64,000 bases of DNA from positions 1 to 64,000 of the forward strand of contig NZ_MSTI01000007.1 of NCBI RefSeq assembly GCF_001949125.1. The letters run 5' to 3'. The notes under the pieces are model-generated. The model saw only the letters and a list, made by a program, of their open reading frames with translations. It did not search any database and was not told where the DNA came from. Positions 52,401-60,575 of the stretch are shown piece by piece. Origin of the DNA: Deinococcus marmoris (GTDB lineage Bacteria; Deinococcota; Deinococci; Deinococcales; Deinococcaceae). Every line of letters starts with the position of its first letter. Position 1 is the first letter of the stretch. Position numbers and translations under genes: made by a program.

Positions 52401-52688
52401 ATGCAAGAGCTGATGAAAGGCCAGAAGTACACCATCACCGCCAACTCCGCCTGCGGAGACCGCAGTTACACCTGCGGCGTCCATATCGTCACGGCGTTCA
52501 ACGGCACCCACGTCCAGACCACCTACCACGACGACAATTTCGCGCCGCGCACGGTGATCCTCAACCGCCGTGAACACGTCTTCAGCCCCGCCGACGACTT
52601 TGCCCTGCCCACTGGCACGTTCAACCTCAAGGGCCTGGGCGATCTGCCCCTGCTTGATCCCGACACCACCACCGACGCCCTCAACTGA
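52401..52688 (+). CDS. Small beta-rich hypothetical protein
   Basis: GGAGG eight bases upstream sets the ATG at 52401 (95 residues). It opens MQELMKGQKYTITANSACGD and has two cysteines spaced by eight residues and alternating strands. A small beta-barrel fold is likely. Its role is unknown. Confidence 0.55.
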   Translation: MQELMKGQKYTITANSACGDRSYTCGVHIVTAFNGTHVQTTYHDDNFAPRTVILNRREHVFSPADDFALPTGTFNLKGLGDLPLLDPDTTTDALN

Positions 52689-52706
52689 CCCCAGGAGGTC
52701 CAAGCC

Positions 52707-52994
52707 ATGCGCACCCGAACTGAACGCCGAGCCACCGCCAACGCCCGCCACATCGCCCCCGCTGGAGCCATGAGCATGGCCACCGAACGCCTGATCGAGC
52801 GCACGCCCGCCAAGCACCTCGCCGTGTACGCCAACCCCGGCACCAAACGCCCGCAGAACTTCCTGAACCACAGCGGCGCATTCAGCGTGGCGGGCCGCTC
52901 CGAGCAGATCGCGGCCTACGCAGGCGGGGCCATCATCGCCCACCTGCCCAGAAGCCAAGCCCACCGCCACCTTCCGCACATGAAGCGCCGCTGA
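52707..52994 (+). CDS. Hypothetical basic protein
   Basis: This 95-residue protein is rich in Arg, His and Ala. AGGAGG lies nine bases before ATG 52707, and the stop shares a base with the next start. No motif was seen. Confidence 0.5.
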   Translation: MRTRTERRATANARHIAPAGAMSMATERLIERTPAKHLAVYANPGTKRPQNFLNHSGAFSVAGRSEQIAAYAGGAIIAHLPRSQAHRHLPHMKRR

Positions 52995-53185
52995 TGGACG
53001 CCCGCCTGCGCATGGGCGAACACGCCCGAGGGGATGACCTGCTTTTCCCGGCCCGCCAGACCACCGACACCGCCGATGTGCGCCCCACCTTCACCGCCCA
53101 GCGGGCCAGCACTGCCCAGGTCAAGGCCCAGGCCAAAACCCGCCGCAAGGCCAAGAAGGAAGCCCGCAAGAAGCAGCGCCGCTAA
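52994..53185 (+). CDS. Small Lys/Arg-rich protein
   Basis: The 63-residue product ends in a dense basic run (TRRKAKKEARKKQRR) that could bind nucleic acid. It shares one base with the upstream stop. A basic tail of this kind can also arise in ribosome- or DNA-associated phage proteins. Confidence 0.5.
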   Translation: MDARLRMGEHARGDDLLFPARQTTDTADVRPTFTAQRASTAQVKAQAKTRRKAKKEARKKQRR

Positions 53186-53235
53186 ACACCCTCTCCACCT
53201 CCCCTCACGCCGCAGCCCGGCCCACTGGAGTCCTT

Positions 53236-53598
53236 ATGTCCGAGAAAGCCCCGCCCCTCACGCACGACACCATCGGAGAGCTGGAAGCTGGCGGTATCGG
53301 CTACGCGATCAACGCCGCCATTGAGGAAATGATGGCCGACTGCTCGCGCCGCCCCGGCCTGGAAAAGGCCCGCACGGTCACCATCACCCTGAAGTTCAAA
53401 CCCCGCGCCAGCACCCTGGATCAGGGCCGCGCCGGGCTGAACAGCGTGGGCGTCCTGGCCGACGTCAAGACCAGCTCGCCGCCACGCGCCAGCAGCGGTG
53501 AATTCCTGAACGTCGCCGAGAGCATTGGCGCAGACGGCAAGCCCGTGATTCAGGCCACCTTCGCCCAGATGCCGCTGCTGCGTGCCGGGAGCAACTGA
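53236..53598 (+). CDS. Hypothetical early protein paired with DUF2303 gene
   Basis: In this 120-residue protein, ARTVTITLKFKP forms a central strand pair, flanked by a helical N-terminus and an extended C-terminus. Genes of this size and strand pattern often precede DUF2303-type genes in phage recombination or replication clusters. It shares one base with the next start. Confidence 0.55.
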   Translation: MSEKAPPLTHDTIGELEAGGIGYAINAAIEEMMADCSRRPGLEKARTVTITLKFKPRASTLDQGRAGLNSVGVLADVKTSSPPRASSGEFLNVAESIGADGKPVIQATFAQMPLLRAGSN

Positions 53599-54383
53599 TG
53601 AGCCACCTCGACAGCACCGCCATTCAAGACGTTGAACGCCTGACCAAGGAAGCCAACGGCATCCTGATCGAAGATGCCCGCCCCGGCAGCACCCACCTGA
53701 TCCGCAATCAAGAAGGGGAGCCTTACCTGTTCGTGGTGGAACTGGACCACCACAACACCACCGTGTTTGACCTGCCCAGCCTGAAAATCACTGCCGAGGC
53801 CAGCCACGAGGCCGGGGTGCTGGAGGCGATTTACGTCTCGGACGGCCAGATCGTGGCGCTATGCGAGGACGACGACATCGATCAGCGCTTTACCGCCGTG
53901 CTGAACCTGCCCCTGCACCCGGCCTTCGTGCGGGTGGCCTCGTGGAAGCAGCTCACCGCACTGACCCAGAAGGAACTGACCCGCCTGCTGCGCACCGAGT
54001 TGCGGGACCACGTGGATCCCACGGTGATCGACACATTCAGCGCCCTGAAGTTCACGAACAACCGGGAGCAGACCAGCGAGGTGCGCCCGGCCAGCAACGC
54101 CCTGGACAGCAGCATCCGCCAGAGCGTGGCAGACCGCAACGGGGGCAGCGCCCCGGAGGTCATCAAGCTCAACGTGCCCGTCTACGACATCCCTGACGCG
54201 CGCGGTGACCTGTACGAGGTCAACGTCTACGTCGAATTCGATCACGACGCGGGCAAGTTCCTGCTGCTGACCGTCCACGGTGACCTGCGTGCGGCCCAGG
54301 AAGAGGCCGTCTCGGCCCTGATCGCGGATCTGAAGGACCACGCCCAGGCCCGCTGGCCCGTGTTGTACGGCAAGCCTTCCTAA
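53598..54383 (+). CDS. DUF2303-like protein
   Basis: The order of segments in the 261 residues matches DUF2303 proteins of phages: an N-terminal helix-strand region, a central HPAFVRVASWKQLTALTQKE, then a C-terminal beta domain with VNVYVEFDHDAGKFLLLTVH. The family has no known reaction; its gene neighbours in other phages suggest recombination or DNA metabolism. It is the last protein gene before the 1.3-kb noncoding stretch. Confidence 0.6.
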   Translation: MSHLDSTAIQDVERLTKEANGILIEDARPGSTHLIRNQEGEPYLFVVELDHHNTTVFDLPSLKITAEASHEAGVLEAIYVSDGQIVALCEDDDIDQRFTAVLNLPLHPAFVRVASWKQLTALTQKELTRLLRTELRDHVDPTVIDTFSALKFTNNREQTSEVRPASNALDSSIRQSVADRNGGSAPEVIKLNVPVYDIPDARGDLYEVNVYVEFDHDAGKFLLLTVHGDLRAAQEEAVSALIADLKDHAQARWPVLYGKPS

Positions 54384-54809
54384 CACCTTCCCCGTGGATG
54401 GCCGTCCCACGTTAATCCCGGCCACCAAAGGTCCCACCGAGGACCGGGCAGCATGACAACATGAGCTTCAAGGCGTCCCAGCAGGATAGGGACGCTGTGC
54501 AGGCCCCACCGGCTCAGCCGGAGCGGCGCGTGAAGACGGAAACCACTGCCCCGTGGCAGCAGGTCCGGCGAGACACGGCCAAAGGTCCCTGCACCCCTGA
54601 GAACCCGCGAACTCCCAGCCTCTTCCTCGGCGCTGGCCCGCGCGGGGCGTTTCCCTTGACGCGAGACAAGGAGGCCGCCAATCCCAGCCAGGGCGGTCGT
54701 CGCGGACTCTGCCGAGTTGACGGCATAGGCAGGCCCGCCGCACGGCCCACATGCCCGATTCCACGAAGACGCAATACCCACGCCTCAGCCTTTGCGCTGG
54801 GGCGGTGTC

Positions 54810-54885
54810 GGGAGCGAAACCCCAATGGATGGGGATAGGTCCGAGTGAAGACCGAAAACAGCGGGTTCGACTCCCGCCGCTCCCG
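54810..54885 (+). ncRNA. tRNA-like element with defective anticodon arm
   Basis: The acceptor stem is perfect (GGGAGCG at 54810-54816, CGCTCCC at 54878-54884, then G), the T arm is perfect (GCGGG, loop TTCGACT, CCCGC at 54861-54877) and the D arm is good (CCCC and GGGG around AATGGAT at 54820-54834). The anticodon arm has only four pairs (GGTC and GACC) and an 8-base loop CGAGTGAA without the U33 of true tRNAs. No CCA is encoded. It is a decayed tRNA gene or a tRNA mimic. Confidence 0.6.
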
Positions 54886-55605
54886 AATTCCAGCGCTGCG
54901 GAATTGACCGCAGGGCACCCGCCTCTGACAGAGTGACTGCTGAGGCACCACGCCCCTTACGGGGGGCGCACGCGCGTAGCAGGTCCGGCAGGCATTCCCG
55001 ATCAGGAGGGCTTGAACCACCGGACTGGACGACAGGGAATTTCACGCCCTACCCCGTGACTGTGAGGCGCGTCATCCGGCGTTCGTGGAGGGCCACCGTC
55101 CGCCATTGGCTGCCCTGTTCCAAGTAGCGTCAGGGCGCTTCTTTCCGCTGCGCTGGATGTCCCTGGGCGTCCACTGCGGCTTTTCCCCACCCTCGGCCAG
55201 AACATCCGGCCATCAACCGCCAGCGTCAATTAAGACACTGGCTTAAAGGCGCAATGCGCCGCGCGTCCCGCGCTCGCCACACACCGCGACAGGGAGGCCC
55301 ACCCGGCCAGCAGGGTGACGTTCGGCTCCGTTTGAGAGAAAACGGGCGACAGTCGGCATTCTCTGCCAGAGGCCAGGGCCGCGCGCCCCATGCGCGCACA
55401 GACCCTGCATTGCGTAGCAGCAAGCCCGGACAGGACAACACAGGTGGCCCTCTGCGCTGGACCTGTCCGGGCCTTACCGGCAGTCCCTGGTTGAGCCAGG
55501 AGCCGCCGAACCTCAGCCTCACCGGGAGGTCAAGCCCGGCCCGCCGCCGCAGTCTTTTGCACGGCGAAAGGAGATCCCATGAAGTAGTCCAGCGCTTGCG
55601 GGTGT

Positions 55606-55682
55606 GCCAGCAGAACGGCTAGCTGCTGGCCAATCACGGCGGACCCAGGTCCTTGCTGGTTCGAGTCCAGCGCCCGCCGCCA
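55606..55682 (+). ncRNA. tRNA-like 3' end with encoded CCA
   Basis: A 5-bp T stem with loop TTCGAGT (GCTGG at 55655-55659, CCAGC at 55667-55671) is followed by GCCCGCC, G and CCA at 55672-55682. GGCGGAC at 55638-55644 pairs with GCCCGCC apart from one A-C mismatch, making a mini acceptor-plus-T-arm module. Directly upstream, GCCAGCAG and CTGCTGGC (55606-55613 and 55623-55630) form an 8-bp stem where a D and anticodon arm would be. It ends 14 bases before the next start codon. Confidence 0.5.
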
Positions 55683-55696
55683 ACAAAGGAGTGTTC

Positions 55697-55999
55697 ATGC
55701 CAACAACCCCCCAAACTGTCCGCAACGCCAGAGACGCCGCCGCCATCACCCACGCGGCGCTGCGGGCTGAACCCGTCGCGGACGAACTCACCCACGTCCT
55801 CCACGCCATCACCGTCCAGGCCGCTGACAAGAAGACGTGCCTGACCGATTACCTCATTCCGGCCCGCGTGCGCGTCCGGCTGGTGGAGGAGCTGCACGCG
55901 CTGCGGTTCGAGGCGTGGGCCAGCCTGCCCTTCCCCGAGGCCACCAAGGCGCGGCTGAACGTCAACTGGCCGGAAAACCCGGAGGCCCTGGATGTCTGA
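55697..55999 (+). CDS. Hypothetical protein
   Basis: AAGGAG upstream sets the ATG at 55697 (100 residues). The middle holds VRLVEELHALRFEAWASLPF, a helix followed by a strand; its C-terminus (RLNVNWPEN) resembles the corresponding part of the next protein (RLTLSWPDEP), so the two may be distant duplicates. They overlap by eight bases. Confidence 0.55.
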   Translation: MPTTPQTVRNARDAAAITHAALRAEPVADELTHVLHAITVQAADKKTCLTDYLIPARVRVRLVEELHALRFEAWASLPFPEATKARLNVNWPENPEALDV

Positions 56000-56417
56000 C
56001 CATCAGGAACGCGGCACGATCACGGGTCAGGATCTGGCCCGCCGTGCCTTCGCGGCCCGCAGGCTGCGCAAAGAGGAGCTGGCCGCAGATGCGCTGGTTC
56101 ATCAACTTGGATTCGTGGCGTTTCCGGTAGCGTGCCTCGGCCAGACGAGCTGCGACATTCACGTGCCGCCCGCCCTGGCCATAAAGGTGGCGAGTCAAGC
56201 CAACAGTCTCGGCTGCGAGGTCATTTACTGGCACCGAGGCTTTGCCGAAACGCCCACCGGACGCCTGACCCTGAGCTGGCCGGATGAACCGTACGACGGC
56301 GGCCCCCGGAACCGCCCACCCCCACCCGCCGGGCCGTTCTATGGCCAGTCCGAGGGCGGCAGAGCATTCTGGGACGCCCTACGGGACACCTTTGGTTTGA
56401 GGAAGCGCCCCGTATAA
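55992..56417 (+). CDS. Hypothetical protein
   Basis: This 141-residue protein has an N-terminal helical region, a strand-rich middle with two cysteines and a Pro-rich C-terminus. The RLTLSWPDEP segment resembles the end of the preceding protein. No known family was recognised. Confidence 0.55.
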   Translation: MSDHQERGTITGQDLARRAFAARRLRKEELAADALVHQLGFVAFPVACLGQTSCDIHVPPALAIKVASQANSLGCEVIYWHRGFAETPTGRLTLSWPDEPYDGGPRNRPPPPAGPFYGQSEGGRAFWDALRDTFGLRKRPV

Positions 56418-56430
56418 CTTTCTGCCGGAA

Positions 56431-56456
56431 TTGCACCGTTCGGTATAACCGTGCAA
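56431..56456. repeat. Inverted repeat next to recombinase gene
   Basis: TTGCAC at 56431-56436 and GTGCAA at 56451-56456 flank CGGTATAACC; a related GTATAAC word lies at 56412-56418. The element is in the short gap between a rightward gene and the convergent recombinase stop. It may be a recombination (dif-like or attachment) site or a weak terminator. Confidence 0.4.
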
Positions 56457-56474
56457 AAGCCGTTTTCCTCGGTT

Positions 56475-57443
56475 TCACCAGTCCAGATTCACAGCCCGGT
56501 CCTGCTGCCTCGCATGATTGACGTACAGCGAACTCGTCTCCACCGAGGCGTGGCGCAGGTGGTCACGCACCTCCAGCAGATCGCGTGTCTGGCGATAGAC
56601 CTCGGTGCCTGCTGTGTGGCGCAGGCCGTGAACCTCGCGCCCCACATACCGCACGCCAGTCACCTTGCACAGCTCGCGCAGGCTGTCGCTGATGCCTTTT
56701 CGGGTCTCCCAATTCAGGACGCGCGGCCCGAGCTTCGGCGTCATCTCTACCCAGCGCGAGAGTGCCACGCCGCACCTCCGCGACACCGGCACCTCCTGAC
56801 GCTTCTGCCGCTTGCCGGTCACGGTCAGGTAAGGCCGCTCCGCCGTCAGGTGTAGGTCTGCCCGCATCAAACCCGCCATCTCCCCCACCCTCAGCCCACA
56901 GTGCGCACCCAGCAACACCATGACCTTCTGTTGTGGATCCGCCTGTCTCAGTAGCAACTCAATGTCCGCCTTGCTGTAGGGCTGGCGCTTCTGCCACGCC
57001 GGAACCGGATCGGGGGCGGCCCGCACGTCCGTCAGCGGGGCCGCGTCGCTCGCTCCTGACCACCGGAGCGCTGCGAAGAGCGCCCGCGCTGCCGCCAGTC
57101 GCACCCGCACGCTGCCTGGGGCCAGCCCGGAGGCTTCCAGATGGCGGGCGTACCCGTACCCGTCATTCGGACGGGGCCGCAGCAGGCTCATTCCGCCAGG
57201 GCCAGCCCAGTTCAGGAAGGCGGACAGTCCGGCGCGGTAGCTCATCAGGGTGTTCTGGCTGACCCGCGCGCCTGCACTTCCCCTGGTGACCAGAAATGCC
57301 TCGGTCAGATCCCACAGGCCCGCCTCGTCCCGCTCGGCAGCCCAGCGCAGGGCCTCTCGCCTCAGCGCGTCGGGTTCCAGCCGGGCAAGCCGTTCCGAGC
57401 GGGCGGCAAGGTCCAGTCGGGCGGCCATCAGATCAAGAGACAT
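56475..57443 (-). CDS. Second tyrosine recombinase (XerC/D-like)
   Basis: In these 322 residues an N-terminal core-binding domain (about 45-135) is followed by the catalytic domain with all residues present: Arg185 (CGLRVGEMAGL), Lys211 (TGKRQK), His272 and Arg275 (HGLRH), His298 and Tyr307 (SLYVNH). It is clearly related in layout to the recombinase at 14459. It could be the integrase, or resolve dimers of a circular plasmid form to help partition. Its start overlaps an inverted repeat. Confidence 0.92.
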   Translation of the reverse strand: MSLDLMAARLDLAARSERLARLEPDALRREALRWAAERDEAGLWDLTEAFLVTRGSAGARVSQNTLMSYRAGLSAFLNWAGPGGMSLLRPRPNDGYGYARHLEASGLAPGSVRVRLAAARALFAALRWSGASDAAPLTDVRAAPDPVPAWQKRQPYSKADIELLLRQADPQQKVMVLLGAHCGLRVGEMAGLMRADLHLTAERPYLTVTGKRQKRQEVPVSRRCGVALSRWVEMTPKLGPRVLNWETRKGISDSLRELCKVTGVRYVGREVHGLRHTAGTEVYRQTRDLLEVRDHLRHASVETSSLYVNHARQQDRAVNLDW

Positions 57444-57514
57444 GACCCAGCTTAAGCCGTGGCGGATGCTGGGTCAGAAGAGTCACAAGGCAGCCGATTA
57501 CATCAGTTATGTAA
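57443..57514. promoter_or_regulatory. Divergent control region with two inverted repeats
   Basis: A perfect 9-bp inverted repeat (TGACCCAGC at 57443-57451 and GCTGGGTCA at 57468-57476) covers the recombinase start codon, and TTACAT/ATGTAA at 57498-57514 forms a second dyad closer to the rightward gene at 57543. Both could bind regulators that switch between the recombinase and the early genes. Confidence 0.55.
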
Positions 57515-57542
57515 CCCCAACTAACTCAACGAGGTTTTACCC

Positions 57543-58043
57543 ATGACTGAACCCACTCCACCCGACAACCGCCTCTGGTGCTGGAGCCGTCACCCCAGCG
57601 GCCCCTTCCATGGACCAGACCCCGATCAAGGCACTTCAGCACTGGACTCGCTCAGCGATCCCACCACCCCAGCCATCCCAGAGAGCGATCAGCCATGGGT
57701 ATACATCGGGCGCTGTGCTCCAGGACTCGCCAGCAGCTTCCTGCCGGATCTGGACGGACTGATCGGCGACGCCCGCATCACGGCCTACGACATGCACCGG
57801 GACAGGCCGCTCAGCGCCCGCCGCCCGTCGGACTGGCTGGGCAACCTCAGTCCCGCCGAACACCAGGACCTGCTGGACCGCGTGGGCCGGGCCTTCGACG
57901 ATTGGGCCTCGCAGCACCACCGGCAGCCGGAGTTCTTCCAGGTGCAGGACGTGCAGGCGCTGACCTGGGCTGAAGCAGACGCGGTGGCCCGGGACTATGC
58001 GAAAGAGCTGCTCGCGGTCATGGCCAGCGGGGCAAGCCAGTAA
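57543..58043 (+). CDS. Hypothetical protein
   Basis: In this 166-residue protein, the first 50 residues are Pro/Asp-rich and probably disordered; a WVYIGRC strand and helices follow. The start ATG 57543 has the site AACGAGG. No family was recognised. Confidence 0.55.
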   Translation: MTEPTPPDNRLWCWSRHPSGPFHGPDPDQGTSALDSLSDPTTPAIPESDQPWVYIGRCAPGLASSFLPDLDGLIGDARITAYDMHRDRPLSARRPSDWLGNLSPAEHQDLLDRVGRAFDDWASQHHRQPEFFQVQDVQALTWAEADAVARDYAKELLAVMASGASQ

Positions 58044-58079
58044 GGACGGCGGAGGCCAACAAGCCACCGCAATAGAAAA

Positions 58080-58106
58080 GGCCCCAGGGGTGAGATCCCA
58101 GGGGCC
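58080..58106 (+). promoter_or_regulatory. Conserved leader hairpin before antirepressor gene
   Basis: GGCCCC (58080-58085) pairs with GGGGCC (58101-58106) and GGG with CCC inside it, across the same A-A mismatch and a GTGAGAT loop. The core differs by one base from the element at 50706-50730. Both lie 15-21 bases before the start codon of a regulator gene and before a TTGGAGG site. Confidence 0.65.
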
Positions 58107-58126
58107 GCCTACTTGGAGGACTTTCA

Positions 58127-58936
58127 ATGCAAAGCATACAGGAACGGATCACCCAGATTAAAAGCCAGATCGAGGGCGAACGGCAGTTTGACGAGAATGG
58201 TCAGGAGTTCTGGAGCGCACGCGGCCTCGCCCCCATCCTCGGGTACCGGAACTGGGAGCAGATTCCGGGCTTGATCGAACGCGCGAGCGCAGCCGCAGAA
58301 AACGCGGGTGCAAGCGCCCAGAACCATTTTCGACCCGCCTCGAAAATGGTCGCCATCGGCTCCAAGAGCGCCCGCGATCTGCTCGACTTCCGAATGAGCC
58401 GGTATGGCTGTTACCTCTTCGCCATGAACGGCGATCCGCGCAAGCCGGAGATCAGTTGCGCCCAGTCTTACTTCGTCGTCAAGACCCACCAGATGGAGAC
58501 GGTGGAACGCCAGGCCCTGGAGGATCAGCAGGCCCGCGCGCTTCCCGCCGCCGCCCCCACTCTACCCGCGCCTGTCGGCATGGATTTTCTGCAACAGTTC
58601 GCCGGGAACGTGCTGGTGGCCATTCAGCAACAAGCCCACACCACCAAAGAGGAGGTCAAGGCGGAGATCCGCACTGAGATCACTCAGACGCTGGGCGAGT
58701 GGCCCATCAGTGGCAGTCAGCCCCGCGAGATTCATAGCCGCGTCGGCAAGCTCGCCAAGCTCATGGGTGGGCAACGCGCCCACTTCAGTGATGCCTGGAG
58801 GCGTCTGAAGGACCGCTATGAAGTCATCGGGTACCGGGACCTGACTGTAGGCCAGTTCGATGACGCCGTGAAGTTCCTGGATCTTCAAATCGCCTCCTAT
58901 CAGACGGACGGCGGACTCTTCAGGGGTGAGTTGTGA
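58127..58936 (+). CDS. DinD/BRO-type antirepressor
   Basis: The first 140 of 269 residues follow DinD-like BRO-N domains closely: EFWSARGLAPILGYRNWEQI, then the paired NHFRPASKMVAIGSKSARDL and MSRYGCYLFAMNGDPRKPEI, then CAQSYFVVKT. The C-terminal 80 residues (IHSRVGKLAKLMGGQRAHFS, then SDAWRRLKDRYEVIGYRDL) resemble the ORF6C-type domain also seen on the Rha-like protein. Such proteins counter repressors or respond to DNA damage. The start is shown by TTGGAGG and follows a leader hairpin. Confidence 0.8.
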   Translation: MQSIQERITQIKSQIEGERQFDENGQEFWSARGLAPILGYRNWEQIPGLIERASAAAENAGASAQNHFRPASKMVAIGSKSARDLLDFRMSRYGCYLFAMNGDPRKPEISCAQSYFVVKTHQMETVERQALEDQQARALPAAAPTLPAPVGMDFLQQFAGNVLVAIQQQAHTTKEEVKAEIRTEITQTLGEWPISGSQPREIHSRVGKLAKLMGGQRAHFSDAWRRLKDRYEVIGYRDLTVGQFDDAVKFLDLQIASYQTDGGLFRGEL

Positions 58937-59574
58937 ATCCGAAGGAGCGTCTGCGCCGCTTAGGCAGCTTGCTCAAAGCTGGGCGGGCACAACAGGCCCT
59001 GCCACCCTACGAGAAGCTTTACGACGTCATGGTGCGAGACATCCTCGCCAGAGCGCTGGAGTACGGTTATCCACTGGAAATCCCAGGAGAGGACTATCTG
59101 GACCTCTACCTCGGCCACTCAGAACATCTGGGGGCATACAAGATCGGGATCGGTAAGGATGCTCTGAACCGAGCCAAGTCAATCAAAAGCGTGAATGCCG
59201 CACACGGTCATGGCGACGACTTCAGATTGATCAGGTTTGTACGCGGCCCAAATCGACTGGTCAGGGCCGCCGAAAAGCGGATCAAGGTGCGCTTTGCTCA
59301 CTTGGTGGTTATGGGACGCGAATGGTTCTCGGATATCGAGAGCGATTTTCTAACTGTCTGCGCTGAAGAACAGCGTCAGCTTGCTGAGGACCGACAAACC
59401 TATCTGCTGAATCACGGTCCTATGGAGGACTTGAACCGCACGCGCAGGCTCTTTGAGATTTTCGGCCCGATGGATGCGGCAGCCCGCGTGACCCATCTGG
59501 GGGCGCGAGTCAAGCAATGGGACGACGTCTTCGCCGAGATGGACGAGTGTTGCAGACAGCAGGTGTCAGCGTGA
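58933..59574 (+). CDS. T5orf172/GIY-YIG-like protein
   Basis: GTG 58933 overlaps the preceding stop and gives 213 residues. At about 56-145 the sequence YLGHSEHLGAYKIGIGKD, then NRAKSI, FRLIRFVRG and finally GREWFSD matches the T5orf172 (MUG113-like) version of the GIY-YIG fold: a Lys-Ile-Gly core, a conserved Arg and a terminal E-W-F. Members are predicted nucleic-acid binders or nucleases, often on phage regulators. The fusion-like neighbour to the BRO-N gene fits this. Confidence 0.65.
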   Translation: MNPKERLRRLGSLLKAGRAQQALPPYEKLYDVMVRDILARALEYGYPLEIPGEDYLDLYLGHSEHLGAYKIGIGKDALNRAKSIKSVNAAHGHGDDFRLIRFVRGPNRLVRAAEKRIKVRFAHLVVMGREWFSDIESDFLTVCAEEQRQLAEDRQTYLLNHGPMEDLNRTRRLFEIFGPMDAAARVTHLGARVKQWDDVFAEMDECCRQQVSA

Positions 59575-59936
59575 ATGCCCACCTCCCCACCCTCCTGGCC
59601 GCCGTCAGCCTGGGCCTCAGCGGACTGAACGGCGGGCCTCCCCTGCCGCCCCCACTGGACCGTCCCAATCTGCTGCGCCTGCGCGACGTGCTGGAGACGG
59701 CCAGCATCCTCCCGGAAACGCCCCTGATCCTGACGCCCAGCGATCACGAGGCCCTGCTGGTCTGCGTGCTGACCACCGACGCCTACCTGGACAGTGGGCG
59801 CACCATTGACGGCCCACCGGACCTCCTGCGCGCCCTGGAGGAAGAGCAGCGGCAGGGGGCACGCGAGGCCCTGATGAATGAACTGGATGTCTGGAAGACC
59901 CTGAAATGCTACGGGACCGCCCATGCCCAGCTCTGA
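59571..59936 (+). CDS. Hypothetical protein
   Basis: GTG 59571 overlaps the preceding stop (GTGA). The 121 residues start with a moderately hydrophobic helix (MNAHLPTLLAAVSLGLSG) that is too short and Pro-flanked for a sure membrane segment, and continue helical. It overlaps the next gene by 14 bases. Confidence 0.5.
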   Translation: MNAHLPTLLAAVSLGLSGLNGGPPLPPPLDRPNLLRLRDVLETASILPETPLILTPSDHEALLVCVLTTDAYLDSGRTIDGPPDLLRALEEEQRQGAREALMNELDVWKTLKCYGTAHAQL

Positions 59937-60459
59937 CCCCGGCCAGCTCGCCCTGACCCTCTCCTCCCTCTTCACCGCCAGCCGTACGGACGGACGCCAG
60001 CGGGCGCACACGCTGGGGCATGGCTTACAGCTCACCGTCGGGACAGCAGACGGCGATTTCGTGGCTTTGAGCCGCAAGGCAGGCGAGCCGGACATGCTGG
60101 AGGCCGCAGTGGTGGCCGAGAAGGCAGGCTGGATCAGCTACTCCACAGACTGGCAGGACATCGCCGGATCGCGCTACCTGGTGATCCGCCCCGACTCGCC
60201 CACCGAAGACCCACCGGATGAAGGCGACACCGATCCACCCTCCCCCGAGATCGTCGCCCTGCTGACGGACCCACAAGCCCCCTGGCGACACCGCACCTTC
60301 ACTGCCCAGGCCCATGAGGCCAGGGACGACGCGGTGCGCCGGATGTCGCGGGCGGAGCTGCACGAGGAGATGGCGTGGCTCCGCACGAAATGGGGGCCGC
60401 AGCTCCGGGCATGGCAGCAGGGGCGGCTGCGGGAGGTCTTGGCAGGACCAGCACCGTGA
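59923..60459 (+). CDS. Hypothetical protein
   Basis: In these 178 residues an alpha-beta N-terminal domain is followed by an acidic, Pro-rich linker (EDPPDEGDTDPPSPE) and a helical C-terminus rich in Arg and Glu. It is the last gene before the candidate origin. No family was recognised. Confidence 0.5.
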   Translation: MPSSDPGQLALTLSSLFTASRTDGRQRAHTLGHGLQLTVGTADGDFVALSRKAGEPDMLEAAVVAEKAGWISYSTDWQDIAGSRYLVIRPDSPTEDPPDEGDTDPPSPEIVALLTDPQAPWRHRTFTAQAHEARDDAVRRMSRAELHEEMAWLRTKWGPQLRAWQQGRLREVLAGPAP

Positions 60460-60575
60460 ACGGCAGTGGGTTTCAGGCCACCATTGCCAGCCATTCGCGC
60501 TATGTTGTAAGCACCCCGGCGGTCACCGAGCAACAGACCAAAAGGGAAAAACCCCAGTGGGAGCCGGCCAGCTCG

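Larger units (their letters stand above)
54384..55696 (+). other. 1.3-kb noncoding, hairpin-rich region; candidate large structured RNA
   Basis: No frame here gives a credible protein: open frames in all six frames are Arg/Pro-rich and lack spaced ribosome sites. Hairpins are dense: GGTCC/GGACC at 54430-54445, 7-bp GCGTCCC/GGGACGC at 54473-54495, CCGGCT/AGCCGG at 54509-54521, and a perfect 11-bp stem GCCCGGACAGG at 55424-55434 with its complement at 55462-55472. A 12-base repeat, AGCAGGTCCGGC, occurs at 54558-54569 and 54978-54989. Two tRNA-like elements lie inside. In a genome this compact, so long a gap implies a function; a large RNA is the best explanation. Confidence 0.6.

Noticed and set aside
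54461..54838. Plus-strand open frame of 125 codons at the start of the noncoding region
   Set aside because: The product is Pro/Arg-rich without domain-like pattern, no ribosome site precedes it, it runs through three perfect hairpins and it ends inside the tRNA-like element.
54810..54885. Functional tRNA
   Set aside because: The anticodon loop has eight bases and no U33, and the stem has only four pairs, so it was listed as tRNA-like.
54810..55682. A single tmRNA spanning the two tRNA-like elements
   Set aside because: The 5' acceptor-like strand at 54810 already pairs with 54878-54884, the span is more than twice a normal tmRNA, and no tag frame ending in a typical Leu-Ala-Ala was found (one SIKTLA frame near 55230 seems accidental).
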